Assembly (NCBI GenBank): GCA_023664385.1 | Contig: JAMPFU010000001.1 | Location: forward strand, 86,054-150,053 | Source of the DNA: Clostridium sp. | GTDB taxonomy: Bacteria; Bacillota; Clostridia; Lachnospirales; Lachnospiraceae | Length of the DNA: 64,000 bases | Reading direction: 5' to 3' | Shown here: piece after piece, positions 25,701 through 34,214 of the stretch | How the letters are laid out: each line of letters opens with the position of its first letter | Numbering within the stretch: the first letter of the stretch is position 1 | The notes under the pieces: generated by a model | Databases searched by the model: none | Seen by the model: only the letters and a program-made list of their open reading frames with translations | What the model was told of the DNA's origin: nothing | Position numbers and translations under genes: made by a program

Positions 25701-27481
25701 TAAAGATTATTTTCCTTATTGAATACAATAGATTTTCTCATTATATTATCTATTATTTTCGTCGTCCCATCAGGAGAAATTGCCAATTGCGCTCTGGACG
25801 AAAACAAAATTGTATATACTCCACATCTTGGTCCCGATTCTATAATTCTTTCTAGTTGCTTTATATTTTCATGAGAAAAAGAAGCAGGAAAATCCATCAC
25901 CAATAAAACCTGATAAGGTTCCGCATTGCTTCCCGCAAGCTTATTATATTCTTGTATAGACATATCACTGCTTTGCAGACATGAGGAAATCACATGTTCG
26001 ATATGGTCACTGACAACCGACAACTTATTTTTAATTGCAACTGAAGTAGTGGCTATTCCACCAGTTAGCAGTTTATTTGTAGCCTTATTATAATCAACAA
26101 ATTTATTAAATGGAGCAAATGTATTCGATGCTTTAAGCGGATCTATACATACAAAATTAATTGTTCCAGCAGGGGAATTTAATAATATGCTTGCAGCTAT
26201 AAACTGAATATCATTTATAACATCATCATTTGAATCAACATCATAAATGTATACCATACTTTTATTATCAAAAAAGCTCAAACTGATTGGAACTCTAATC
26301 GTGTCATCAGAAACAATTAAACTATAATTATTTTCAAGAAAATCTCTCTGCTCATTACACACAATATATTCGCCTATTTTTATTTCCGACATACCTATTT
26401 CATAGCACTCAGGCATTTCACTCGCACATGCATAATTACCAAAATCAAGCATATTTTCAGTCATATGGTATTCAAAATACTCTTTTATTTTTTCAATGGG
26501 AAATTTATCTTCAAAGCTTTTCTCGAATGAAGCAATTAGATTTGACAAATCGTTCTCACTTGTTTCTATAGCGGACTTAATCGATTTATCAAATTTTTCA
26601 TCAAGCATATTATCCTGTTCGTCAAATTCATCAGAGCTGGTAGCCATCGCTAATTCCATATCCTTTTTAATAACAGATATATCATTCTGGAATTTATTAT
26701 TAATCTCTTGTAGCCTTGAATCAAACGAGGCATTATTAGTTAAGTTTTCCTGATTAAGCGTATTTTTTTGAGATTCGAGCTTGGAACATTTTTCATTGCA
26801 ACATGAAACTATTTCTTCTACATTCTTGTTGATTTCATAATAAAGCCAATTTAAAAATGACCATAGCTGTGTTCCATGTTCAGACGCAATGCGCTTTTTT
26901 AATAATCCTGTTTCGGAATTAAATAAATCTACCATTGCCTGAACAGTTGAATAATCAACTTCAAGAGCCTTTCTTTTTTCAACAAATAAAAAATCAGCAG
27001 GCGTCTGATTATTCTCTATTTCAAAAAACAGTTTGGCATTTCTACCTAATTCTAATGATGACTTAATTTCGTTGGCTTTATTTATTAATTTCAATATCTT
27101 ATTTACTTTAATATCACAGTCAATTCTTAAATCGCTAATTTTAGAATTAATGTCTTTTATTTTTAATACAAGCTTTTCATTATTTTGGTCTTTCTGTGCT
27201 TTTATTTTTGATATAGACTCATCTCTGCGGCGTTGTGCTACTATTTCTAAATTATTTTTTTCAGAACTAATTTCATCCTTTTTATCATTTATTTTCTTCG
27301 ATAGTTCTCTTTTTTTAATTTCATGGTCATCATTTATTTTCTTAATTTTTAAATCATTATTTTCTATTATGGAATAATATTTATTGCGAAATCCGGTGAG
27401 TTCATCAATTATTCCCATTACAATATTTTCAGACGATACAAGTCTTACATCATCCCAATCAATTCTCCCAAATCCGTCCAT
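22721..27481 (-). CDS. FtsK/SpoIIIE (EssC-type) ATPase with N-terminal coiled coil
   Basis: 1586 residues from ATG 27481 (MDGFGRIDWDDVRL); the earlier in-frame GTG at 27499 overlaps the GGGGGAG ribosome site. Residues about 35-340 are a charged coiled coil. Residues about 340-620 form a globular region. The first FtsK-like ATPase has Walker A GNTGSGKTT near 685 and Walker B RILLIIDEYQVLF near 785. The second has GTAGSGKSV near 991 and VVFVIIDEFAEM near 1090. A C-terminal third P-loop-like domain looks degenerate. This tandem layout is EssC-like, but the N-terminal FHA domains of classical EssC are replaced by coiled coil and no membrane helices are clear. It likely drives protein (less likely DNA) translocation. 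It sits between the VTT protein and three small helical proteins. Confidence 0.88.
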   Translation of the reverse strand: MDGFGRIDWDDVRLVSSENIVMGIIDELTGFRNKYYSIIENNDLKIKKINDDHEIKKRELSKKINDKKDEISSEKNNLEIVAQRRRDESISKIKAQKDQNNEKLVLKIKDINSKISDLRIDCDIKVNKILKLINKANEIKSSLELGRNAKLFFEIENNQTPADFLFVEKRKALEVDYSTVQAMVDLFNSETGLLKKRIASEHGTQLWSFLNWLYYEINKNVEEIVSCCNEKCSKLESQKNTLNQENLTNNASFDSRLQEINNKFQNDISVIKKDMELAMATSSDEFDEQDNMLDEKFDKSIKSAIETSENDLSNLIASFEKSFEDKFPIEKIKEYFEYHMTENMLDFGNYACASEMPECYEIGMSEIKIGEYIVCNEQRDFLENNYSLIVSDDTIRVPISLSFFDNKSMVYIYDVDSNDDVINDIQFIAASILLNSPAGTINFVCIDPLKASNTFAPFNKFVDYNKATNKLLTGGIATTSVAIKNKLSVVSDHIEHVISSCLQSSDMSIQEYNKLAGSNAEPYQVLLVMDFPASFSHENIKQLERIIESGPRCGVYTILFSSRAQLAISPDGTTKIIDNIMRKSIVFNKENNLYTNNTNPNIKFRIWNMVSDDILNTVVPAFKKGVEDAGRIIVGFSDIIKPNDWFVGDSTDNLEVPIGQIGVGNLQNFLIGGEGVTHHALIVGNTGSGKTTLLHTLINSMMIKYSYEELSIYLLDFKHGVEFKCYGEYNLPNIKLVAIESDRKYGYDVIHRINSEMKRRSELFKEVDCENITSYRRKTEKKIPRILLIIDEYQVLFDSKKLDYISAESSEMLQRLLEQGRGFGIHVILSTQNIEAATNFNAAAYNQIAIRIALMCTSNVSKIALGESAGEANLLIERGMAVYNYNAGAKQCNTIFRVAFLDNRERNDILMSISEKYKKKGIVADTEVVDSHIEKNKEHIDNYYFSLCKRMIPKRAEEVRRRIVVPFGIDDNNNLVYCDFEKNNFASYIMGTAGSGKSVLLDDIIVGILMNYHPDEVELWLIDFMKTGFSKYAKKCPPHIKNIILGNSDEMVFGVIDKLYQLMEERKDLFSSRGWNDITDVPVGVYMPVVFVIIDEFAEMSQIISETRANELENNYVLKLENLLREGRKLGFKFIFASQSFNNGMNGLSPAAKDQIQMRMALKNSVAEINDTLALTPIQRNDMIDNYVATLPPYKTLIKTHLTDSNDNYIVQVNRINNLKIESKDIDEYMDELNTAFNVSAYSDKLSDTEYVNKEPFLFTGNIPKTYMSQVPLFEKYEREELINDDEYDDDDVVLYPGTPQGFNGIKTIFLHRDACENIIMAGGDVATISNTILAFKEECKRAGVKVTLWTDSRNILYRKYIKNKFAINNICKGIDEICMDIGRINDKKDADYSKDELIIMLGIRNLFDEFELYDEDNDENDADTNDSLLSDINQEFELLMDAWNQVISDPDKRENINMSFSVRGDSSDVVNVSKGDFVNKTYDARNDINKLLKTASKRGKHFVVYFGNISDFKSIRPDMRLYKHKLLFSMSQEFQYEFNERSLNRMEPTELLYVGNSSKYKSNVFVSRDISIGGFHVDEEGNVVS

Positions 27482-27501
27482 AATATAATTCTCCCCCACT
27501 T

Positions 27502-28020
27502 TTAAAAATAATAAGCCTTGATAGCTATCATAGTATATAAAGAAGTCTTAAGTATCTTACCTATCAAACAGAGCACTAAAACCTTAGAAAAAGAATATTT
27601 TACTATCCCCGAATATACTCCAACATAATCAAAAATAGGCAAAGAAACAAATGCTGTTATTAAAATAATAAAAGCACCATATTTTCTAAATTTATCATTA
27701 ATAATAGTAATGCTTTCATCATGTAAATTTGATCTTCCAAGCAGGCCTCCAAAATATCCTATACAACCCCCTAGTGTAAATCCCACTCCAGATATTATAG
27801 CAACAGCTATCGGATTAAAAATCATTGCAGAAGATACAACTAATGCCAGTCCTGATGTGGGAAGAAAAGCAACACTATTTGCAAAAAAGCAACCAAGAAA
27901 CAACAAAATATAATTTTGAACAGCGTATCCTTGTAATTCATTTCTATTTACAAACACCAAAATTGACCAAATAATTAATATGACAATTAATACAATATAA
28001 TATATTTTCCTACGAACCAC
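27502..28020 (-). CDS. VTT/DedA-like (SNARE-associated family) membrane protein
   Basis: 172 residues and about five hydrophobic segments. FLPTSGLALVVSSAMIFNP and ISGVGFTLGGCIGYFGGLLGR resemble the VTT domain core (proline-containing re-entrant loop and GxxxGxxxGY pattern) of the YqaA/DedA group. DedA-type proteins act in lipid scrambling or transport. The start overlaps the end of the kinase gene by 11 bases and the stop is 20 bases before the EssC start. Its place inside this operon is unusual; it might assist insertion of the complex or alter the membrane. Function is inferred from family resemblance only. Confidence 0.72.
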   Translation of the reverse strand: MVRRKIYYIVLIVILIIWSILVFVNRNELQGYAVQNYILLFLGCFFANSVAFLPTSGLALVVSSAMIFNPIAVAIISGVGFTLGGCIGYFGGLLGRSNLHDESITIINDKFRKYGAFIILITAFVSLPIFDYVGVYSGIVKYSFSKVLVLCLIGKILKTSLYTMIAIKAYYF

Positions 28021-31000
28021 CTAATAATACTCCTATAATAACTATAATTACAACAAAAATTAATATACCTGATAATAATCCTAATATAGTTTCAACAGCT
28101 CTGATAGCAAAAGCAACCACTACCGCAAGCAATAGTGCAAATACAACTCCAATCACACCAAACAACGGAATAATCACATATCGTGTAACCGAAATATAAT
28201 TATATTTATTATCTGTAGCAATAATATTAGCTATCATTCCTGCAAGCATTAGTATAACCATCACAACATAAATTTCTGTCGAATAATACTGAACTCCATA
28301 TTTTTCTATTAAATAATCTACAAAAGTTCTTCTAGCAATTCCTAACTCTAAAACCGCTAATCCGATTGCTGACAAAATATCAATTGGTATTTCGCCTTTC
28401 CTTGTCGTCTGTTCCAATCCATTTGGTATCAGTTCTTTCTCAGCTTTCAATCTATACTTCTGATAATATGTAAATTGATTCATATCAAATACTATTGGAT
28501 TACAAGAAACAGCTCTATAATATTCAAAAATTCTTTCCAAAGTAATTTTTGAAGATGCCTGCCATGCATTAATTTGTTCTGAAACAGACCTTAAATTCTC
28601 ACTCATCTGAGATGCAATATCAGAAGAATGTAAATTTGTTAATTCAATAAATCCTCTATAAACATAACAAACTGAACCTACAAACCCTCCAGCCATAAAA
28701 AACATACTATTTATAGATGTACATAGCCATATTCCAATGCCAATAAATATAGCTGCTAATATAAAACAGACAACTCCCTTTAACAAATTATTTGAGTAAA
28801 ATTTATTTTTTAAACCATTCAAATCCATTTCCGATTTTGAAATTGAACGTCGTATAGATGTTGCAATATTATTTACTTCTCGCTCAGCTCCTAGATGTGT
28901 CTCGTTATATAACTCACTGCATAACGACTGGAAATTATTTTCATGCACAAAGCCAGCCGGAACTCTAATATTATTATAAACGTACATAAATGCTGTTTCA
29001 GAAGATTTAGGAACAATGCTAAATAAAGTATCATCCCTACCTATACCAGTTGCAATTTGAAAAGGATAGTTATAAAGAGCTTTATCAAACTCAATATAAC
29101 TCTCTTCCAATTTTTCCAATGATGTAATAATCTCATTAATAGTATTAACTGTATCAACCTGTGCAGAAACAAAAATATTTTTTAGATTTAGCACATAAGG
29201 ATTCAAATACAAATAATCATCTATGTGACTTTTAAGCCAAAATATATGCGCATTATCACCTCGATGTATCACATAATTTCTTAATTTAATATTATTAGAC
29301 GCAATTGCATCTAATAATACAAATACACGTCTTTCACAGTCTGTGTTATCAAGTACCGCCAAATCTTTAGTCGCATTTTTAATATGATCTTCATAACCAT
29401 TAAATATCATCCATGCAAAAAAAAGATTAGAATTTAATAGTTCTTGGCAAAACACTTCCAAGCCACTTGGCAAATCACATAAATAGTCTACAATTTGTTC
29501 CACATTATGGAACTCCTTGTTATTAATTTTAATAGTTCGCTCTGTCTGGGCAGTGAGAAAATGCATAACAAACAAATACTGTGTCATCTCCGAATTACTC
29601 TGTGCTCTATCTTCAAGTCCACGTATCACTGCACTCAAATCATCATTATCATGTATTGATTTATTATATTTTATAAACCATGAGAATACCCTCTTAACTA
29701 ATAGTGACCGAACGTCAGCCTTTCCATCTTTTACTGCACTTGCAAGTGAACTAAAGTCTTTATAACTTTTACCTTTCCACCATATTTTAGGTATATGATC
29801 ATCCAGTAAATATATTGCTTTAAAAAATAAGCAATCTATGTCATCCTCTACTACAACAACTTCTTTTTCAACCAAATCATCTAACAATGATGATTTATCT
29901 GGGCGTTGCGAAGCAAGCCATTGCGATATATTTTTCCGCATTACATCTTTCTTTGTGTAATCCCAGTTTGAAGCTAAATAGTCTGCAAGTTCTGATAATT
30001 GATATATCTTCTCGCCGTCACGAGTGTAGAAAGGGTTGGAAAAATCGACTTCTATTCTCTCTTCTTTCTCAATAAGAGGGAACTCTCTTTTCCCATCACA
30101 CCATTCAATAATTTCTTTATATCCCCATCTATCATTAGGGTCAAATATAGTAAGACCACAAATTAATCCTTCAATTCTTTCTTTTAATGTAAACGTACCA
30201 AAAACCTTATCAACAAACTTCTGTCTGTCAAGCAAAGGTATCCTTCCACCATTCGTTCGCATTACAATGTCAGGCAAATCCATGCCTGCAAACAAATCTA
30301 TGCCTCCATTAATCAATGACAATAGTGTAATGCCAAAAGAATAATAGTCAGAAGATATAGTAGGCGTGCCACCTAACACCTCTGGTGCCGCATACCCGTT
30401 TGTCCAAAAATTATTCCTTGTGTATCCCATGCCGCTTTGTTCCTCAACAAGCGACATAATTCCTAAATCGCTAAGCATAACATATGATCCATCATTAGAA
30501 ATCAATATATTACTAGCCTTTATATCCTTATGTACTATACCTTTTGAGTGTATAACATTTAATGCTTCATTCACATTAGGAATAACTGTTTTAACGATAA
30601 AACTTAAATCCAATTCTGTTGCATGCTCCGCCAAATTTCCACCATCAAAGAAAGAATATACATCAAATAATTTATCATTATATTCACCGTAATCTACCAA
30701 TGGAACAATATACCGACATTCTTGATTATAAAGAAGTGAAATAAAAGCCTCTCTTTTATCTCTAGACATTCTCTTAACTGCAACATAATATTTAACGATA
30801 TACTTATTTTCTCCAGCAGTTGCGAGAAACAAAATAGCTTCTCCACCCTCTGAATAGATATCTGTTATAGTATAAGTACCATATACCCCCTTTATATCCA
30901 TTCCTATCATGTACAGATACTCTGCCGCATCAGAGCTATACGATCCTGTTTGTGTAGCATTTTGAACATACGTCTTATCTATAGCCCTTGCATCCATAAC

Positions 31001-31036
31001 ATTTGTAACTTGTTCTTTCTTTTCTGTTTGCATCAT
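28010..31036 (-). CDS. Membrane-anchored Ser/Thr protein kinase, 1008 aa
   Basis: The kinase domain spans residues about 50-320. A Gly-rich loop SEGGEAILFLA, Lys82 in YIVKYY, Glu106, catalytic loop HKDIKASN (Asp171, Asn176), metal site SDLG (Asp190) and GYAAPE (217-219) are all present, so it should be active. The middle (about 330-760) is a helical region of unknown fold, including a block rich in Asp and Asn. Hydrophobic segments lie near residues 770-805 and several near 910-1008. Classical T7SSb systems use the pseudokinase EssB in a similar slot; here the residues are catalytic. It overlaps the PP2C gene by 4 bases and VTT by 11. Substrate unknown; the FHA protein in the operon is a natural reader. 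Confidence 0.9.
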   Translation of the reverse strand: MMQTEKKEQVTNVMDARAIDKTYVQNATQTGSYSSDAAEYLYMIGMDIKGVYGTYTITDIYSEGGEAILFLATAGENKYIVKYYVAVKRMSRDKREAFISLLYNQECRYIVPLVDYGEYNDKLFDVYSFFDGGNLAEHATELDLSFIVKTVIPNVNEALNVIHSKGIVHKDIKASNILISNDGSYVMLSDLGIMSLVEEQSGMGYTRNNFWTNGYAAPEVLGGTPTISSDYYSFGITLLSLINGGIDLFAGMDLPDIVMRTNGGRIPLLDRQKFVDKVFGTFTLKERIEGLICGLTIFDPNDRWGYKEIIEWCDGKREFPLIEKEERIEVDFSNPFYTRDGEKIYQLSELADYLASNWDYTKKDVMRKNISQWLASQRPDKSSLLDDLVEKEVVVVEDDIDCLFFKAIYLLDDHIPKIWWKGKSYKDFSSLASAVKDGKADVRSLLVKRVFSWFIKYNKSIHDNDDLSAVIRGLEDRAQSNSEMTQYLFVMHFLTAQTERTIKINNKEFHNVEQIVDYLCDLPSGLEVFCQELLNSNLFFAWMIFNGYEDHIKNATKDLAVLDNTDCERRVFVLLDAIASNNIKLRNYVIHRGDNAHIFWLKSHIDDYLYLNPYVLNLKNIFVSAQVDTVNTINEIITSLEKLEESYIEFDKALYNYPFQIATGIGRDDTLFSIVPKSSETAFMYVYNNIRVPAGFVHENNFQSLCSELYNETHLGAEREVNNIATSIRRSISKSEMDLNGLKNKFYSNNLLKGVVCFILAAIFIGIGIWLCTSINSMFFMAGGFVGSVCYVYRGFIELTNLHSSDIASQMSENLRSVSEQINAWQASSKITLERIFEYYRAVSCNPIVFDMNQFTYYQKYRLKAEKELIPNGLEQTTRKGEIPIDILSAIGLAVLELGIARRTFVDYLIEKYGVQYYSTEIYVVMVILMLAGMIANIIATDNKYNYISVTRYVIIPLFGVIGVVFALLLAVVVAFAIRAVETILGLLSGILIFVVIIVIIGVLLGGS

Positions 31037-31761
31037 AATTTCTCCACTAATACCATACTGTAATTATCATGGTTTTTTATTCCTAAAATTTTATCAGATA
31101 TCTGTGTAACCTTTTCTTCTAAGGTTATATTATCGTTTAATATCAATTCTAAATCATCAATACTAATATAATCATGTACGCCATCTGAAGTTAAAATATA
31201 AAATTCACTACTATCAATAGGCCTATCATATTTTTTCTGTGAAAGACCATCTTCATAATTTGCATTTATTGATTTTGTTATAATATTTCTAAGATTGTCA
31301 AAGACGTTTTCATAAGAATAATCCTTTATTAATGTATCATCCTCCGTCATTTGTATAAGAAAACCATTTTTCAATTTATAAATCCTACTATTACCAACAT
31401 TTATTGTATATATTTTTGTATCACTCACTACCAATAATGTTAGAGTTGATGCCATACCTTTCATTTGAATATTTTCTTTTTCTATAGCTCTAATACAATC
31501 AGAAGCCTCCTCCACCTTTAATAACAAAAGCTCCGGAGCGTCCTTTTGCAAATCAATTGTTGAAATCTTTTCTAGTATAATCTTTGAAGCCACTTCACCC
31601 GCTGGTCTCCCTCCTACACCATCTGCAATTCCAACAATAAACGAGTCTTCGAAACGTCCCTCAATTTTGCCCCCCTGGGAAGTCGTTTTATTAATCAAAA
31701 TACAATCTTCATTTTTTTCTCTATACAATCCTTTGTCAGTGAACCCCACAACATTAAACAT
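31033..31761 (-). CDS. PP2C-type protein phosphatase
   Basis: 242 residues, soluble. PP2C motifs in order: KNEDC (Asp19), VGIADGVGGRPAGE (Asp47, Gly48), GMASTLTLLVV, NVGNSRIYKL, TSDGVHDYI (Asp193) and a final HDN near residue 233. All metal-binding aspartates are present, so the enzyme is probably active. It sits directly upstream of the kinase, overlapping by 4 bases (ATGA), the standard layout of a kinase-phosphatase switch. It likely reverses kinase phosphorylation of the secretion machinery. That target assignment is inference. Confidence 0.93.
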   Translation of the reverse strand: MFNVVGFTDKGLYREKNEDCILINKTTSQGGKIEGRFEDSFIVGIADGVGGRPAGEVASKIILEKISTIDLQKDAPELLLLKVEEASDCIRAIEKENIQMKGMASTLTLLVVSDTKIYTINVGNSRIYKLKNGFLIQMTEDDTLIKDYSYENVFDNLRNIITKSINANYEDGLSQKKYDRPIDSSEFYILTSDGVHDYISIDDLELILNDNITLEEKVTQISDKILGIKNHDNYSMVLVEKL

Positions 31762-31773
31762 AAGCGATCTCGA

Positions 31774-33651
31774 TTACTCCATATAAGTTAAATTTACAAC
31801 CCCACCATTTTTACTAAACCCATTAACTACAATATGTTTATTTATTAAATTCTCATCATCATATACTATTCTTGCTAAAGGATTTATAATATATTCTTCA
31901 ACAATATTTCCTATACCCCGTCCACCATTTTCTATATTTCCCATTGCAACATCTAGTAGGTCATCAATTATCAGATCAAAATCAACAGCTAATCCTTTCT
32001 CATTCAACATATATTTTTTAACACCATCAATTTGTTTCTCTAATATTTCTCTAGCAGAGTCCTTTGATATGTATTTGAACACGATAATATTATTACCAAT
32101 TCTATTTAATATTTCCGGCTTACCCTGTTGCGAATTAAAGTAGTCTTTAATTCCGGCTGTAACCTTTACTTCAAGTTCTTCATAAGAATCTTCAGGAGAA
32201 ACATTTTTTATTTTATTACCTTGCATATCATTGACATAAATTCCCAGATTACTTGTAAAAATTATAATTGTCTCAGAAAAATAAACCGTATTCCCTTGTC
32301 CATCGGTCATTCTTCCATCATCTAGCACTTGAAGGAATTTATCCCATATTGAAGGATGTGCTTTTTCTATCTCATCGAACAACAGGATAGAGAAAGGTTT
32401 TTGACGAACTGCATTGGTCAATTGCCCTCCCGCCTCATATCCCACATATCCAGGAGGAGCTCCAAAAAGTTTTTGGTCAGCTTGAGGTTGAGCGTATTCA
32501 CTCATATCAAATCGTATACAATTTGCTTCATTATTAAATAATAACTCAGCTATCGATTTAGCAAGTTCAGTTTTTCCAACACCAGTCGGTCCCGCAAAAA
32601 ACATAATCCCTCTCGGTCTAGATTTTGCCGAAGAATGTTGCAACCCTGACATTCCGCTAGCAGCCCTCTTAATAACGTCAACAGCTCTAGTTATAGCTGA
32701 ATCCTGTCCTTTTACTCTTTCTTTAATTTTTTTATTTGCATTTAGTAATAACTCCTGTGGTATAGATTCCCATGGATTTTCCTTAATACCATATTTGTAT
32801 AGTGTTACAGCGTCATCAACACTATTAACAAGTAAATCTCCTTTTTTGCACAAGCTTATTAAAGAATTTATCTCTACACATCTCATTCCTTCAGTAATGT
32901 GCTCAAGTTTCTTTATCAGTTCATCATTTGATTCATCCTTTGGCACTTTAGTGTTATCATATTCCATTCCTATAAGATCATCTTCTATATATTTAATAAA
33001 ATCTTTTCTACCATCATTATCAGGTAACGGTATAGTAATATTTTTAAAATATGGATTGTTAATAAAAAACCATGATGGTATATCATTAATTTTATCCACC
33101 ACCATAAAAATAGAGCTTTTTTTCATTGTTCCTTCAGAAAAAATTTTATGTGCATTTAAAGAACCATATAATAGGTTTAAAAATGTGAACTTTTCCTCAG
33201 GCATTAGATTATCAGGGGTCTCACAATACCTCGAGCCAAACAACAGCACAAAAGCTACAAGCGTATTGGACGTCATCATTGTATTAATAATATTTCCACC
33301 CCAAACAATAACTGATTGTGGATTGTTATCTTCACAACAATATATTTTCCCAAGATATTCATTCTCAGATTGTCTAATATTGTTCAAACTAAAGTTATCT
33401 TTTGTAAAAATAATTTTCAAATCATCCTCATGAAACCTATTATAAAATCCGTGCAAGGGATCAAAAAAAACAATATTTTTGTATCCCTGCTCTCTCAGGT
33501 GATTATCTAAATATTCATCTAATTCACAATAACTTTTCCCATTTTCTAATTTTTTGCAATAAATATCATATATATTTCCTTCTATTACAATAAAAGTTTT
33601 TATATCTCCAAAAATCAAAAGTTCTTTTTGCCATTTAGACAACTCTTTCAT
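31774..33651 (-). CDS. ClpB-like AAA+ ATPase with a degenerate first module
   Basis: 625 residues. Residues about 290-625 form a full second-type (ClpA/ClpB D2) AAA+ domain: Walker A GPTGVGKTE (354-362), FDMSEY, GAPPGYVGY pore loop, Walker B ILLFDEIEKAH, IIIFTSNLG sensor and a C-terminal GGRGIGNIVEE. The N-terminal about 270 residues contain AAA-like traits without a Walker A (SSIFMVVDKINDIPSWFF and KNITIPLPD...RKDFIKYIEDD). No ClpB N-domain or middle coiled domain. Related proteins serve as unfoldases or assembly ATPases, like ClpV in type VI secretion. It lies 12 bases upstream of the phosphatase and overlaps the radical SAM gene by 4. Confidence 0.9.
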   Translation of the reverse strand: MKELSKWQKELLIFGDIKTFIVIEGNIYDIYCKKLENGKSYCELDEYLDNHLREQGYKNIVFFDPLHGFYNRFHEDDLKIIFTKDNFSLNNIRQSENEYLGKIYCCEDNNPQSVIVWGGNIINTMMTSNTLVAFVLLFGSRYCETPDNLMPEEKFTFLNLLYGSLNAHKIFSEGTMKKSSIFMVVDKINDIPSWFFINNPYFKNITIPLPDNDGRKDFIKYIEDDLIGMEYDNTKVPKDESNDELIKKLEHITEGMRCVEINSLISLCKKGDLLVNSVDDAVTLYKYGIKENPWESIPQELLLNANKKIKERVKGQDSAITRAVDVIKRAASGMSGLQHSSAKSRPRGIMFFAGPTGVGKTELAKSIAELLFNNEANCIRFDMSEYAQPQADQKLFGAPPGYVGYEAGGQLTNAVRQKPFSILLFDEIEKAHPSIWDKFLQVLDDGRMTDGQGNTVYFSETIIIFTSNLGIYVNDMQGNKIKNVSPEDSYEELEVKVTAGIKDYFNSQQGKPEILNRIGNNIIVFKYISKDSAREILEKQIDGVKKYMLNEKGLAVDFDLIIDDLLDVAMGNIENGGRGIGNIVEEYIINPLARIVYDDENLINKHIVVNGFSKNGGVVNLTYME

Positions 33652-34214
33652 TTTTTTCTCCTATTATGTATTCCCACTGACAGCATATGGTCATTCATGT
33701 ATAAATTTTGAAGTTTGCGTCCTTCTTCTATATATTCCTCATATTTATATTTGCAATCTTTATTCAAATATATAATTCTTTGATTTTCTGAGCCTCTTAA
33801 TGTTAAGTAATCAAAATTCAGTGAATCAATGTACTCACCATCAATTAATATATCGATTTGATCTAGTAACTCCTTTGATTTAGACATTTTCAACACTTCT
33901 TCATATTTAACCCCTGTATAGACCAATATTTCCTTATCTAAATCAGAAATCTTGATAAGAAGCTGAGTTAAATCATCAATTTGAATTAAAGGGTCACCTC
34001 CAGTAAAAGTAATACCGTCGACATTGTTATTTTCACATATAAATCTTATTCTTTGTTCAATGTCTTGGACTTGGAAATTTGCATTTTCTCTTGTATACCA
34101 TAGCTCGGGATTAATACAGCCATTACATTTATGATTACAACCTTGCATCCAAATAGCTATCCTTTTACCTATACCTAGTGTAACTACTGGATAAATTATT
34201 CTTTCGATGTACAT
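33648..34214 (-). CDS. NrdG-like single-domain radical SAM protein
   Basis: 188 residues. The cluster motif is CNHKC-NGC (Cys26, Cys30, Cys33) and VDGITFTGGDPLIQ gives the SAM-binding GG motif near residue 70. Size and order match the anaerobic ribonucleotide reductase activase (NrdG) or pyruvate formate-lyase activating branch. No glycyl-radical enzyme (NrdD, PflB-like) is encoded anywhere in this window. It is embedded between the AAA+ gene and the FHA gene, overlapping each by 1-4 bases, so it belongs to this operon. The absence of its usual partner argues for a different target, perhaps a protein of the same operon. Confidence 0.87.
   Translation of the reverse strand: MYIERIIYPVVTLGIGKRIAIWMQGCNHKCNGCINPELWYTRENANFQVQDIEQRIRFICENNNVDGITFTGGDPLIQIDDLTQLLIKISDLDKEILVYTGVKYEEVLKMSKSKELLDQIDILIDGEYIDSLNFDYLTLRGSENQRIIYLNKDCKYKYEEYIEEGRKLQNLYMNDHMLSVGIHNRRKK

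Noticed and set aside
22721-27481. DNA translocase (FtsK/SpoIIIE) role in chromosome segregation
   Set aside because: No gamma/KOPS-type domain or FtsK membrane block is seen, three ATPase modules are present, and small helical partners follow, so an EssC-type role is more likely, though not proven.
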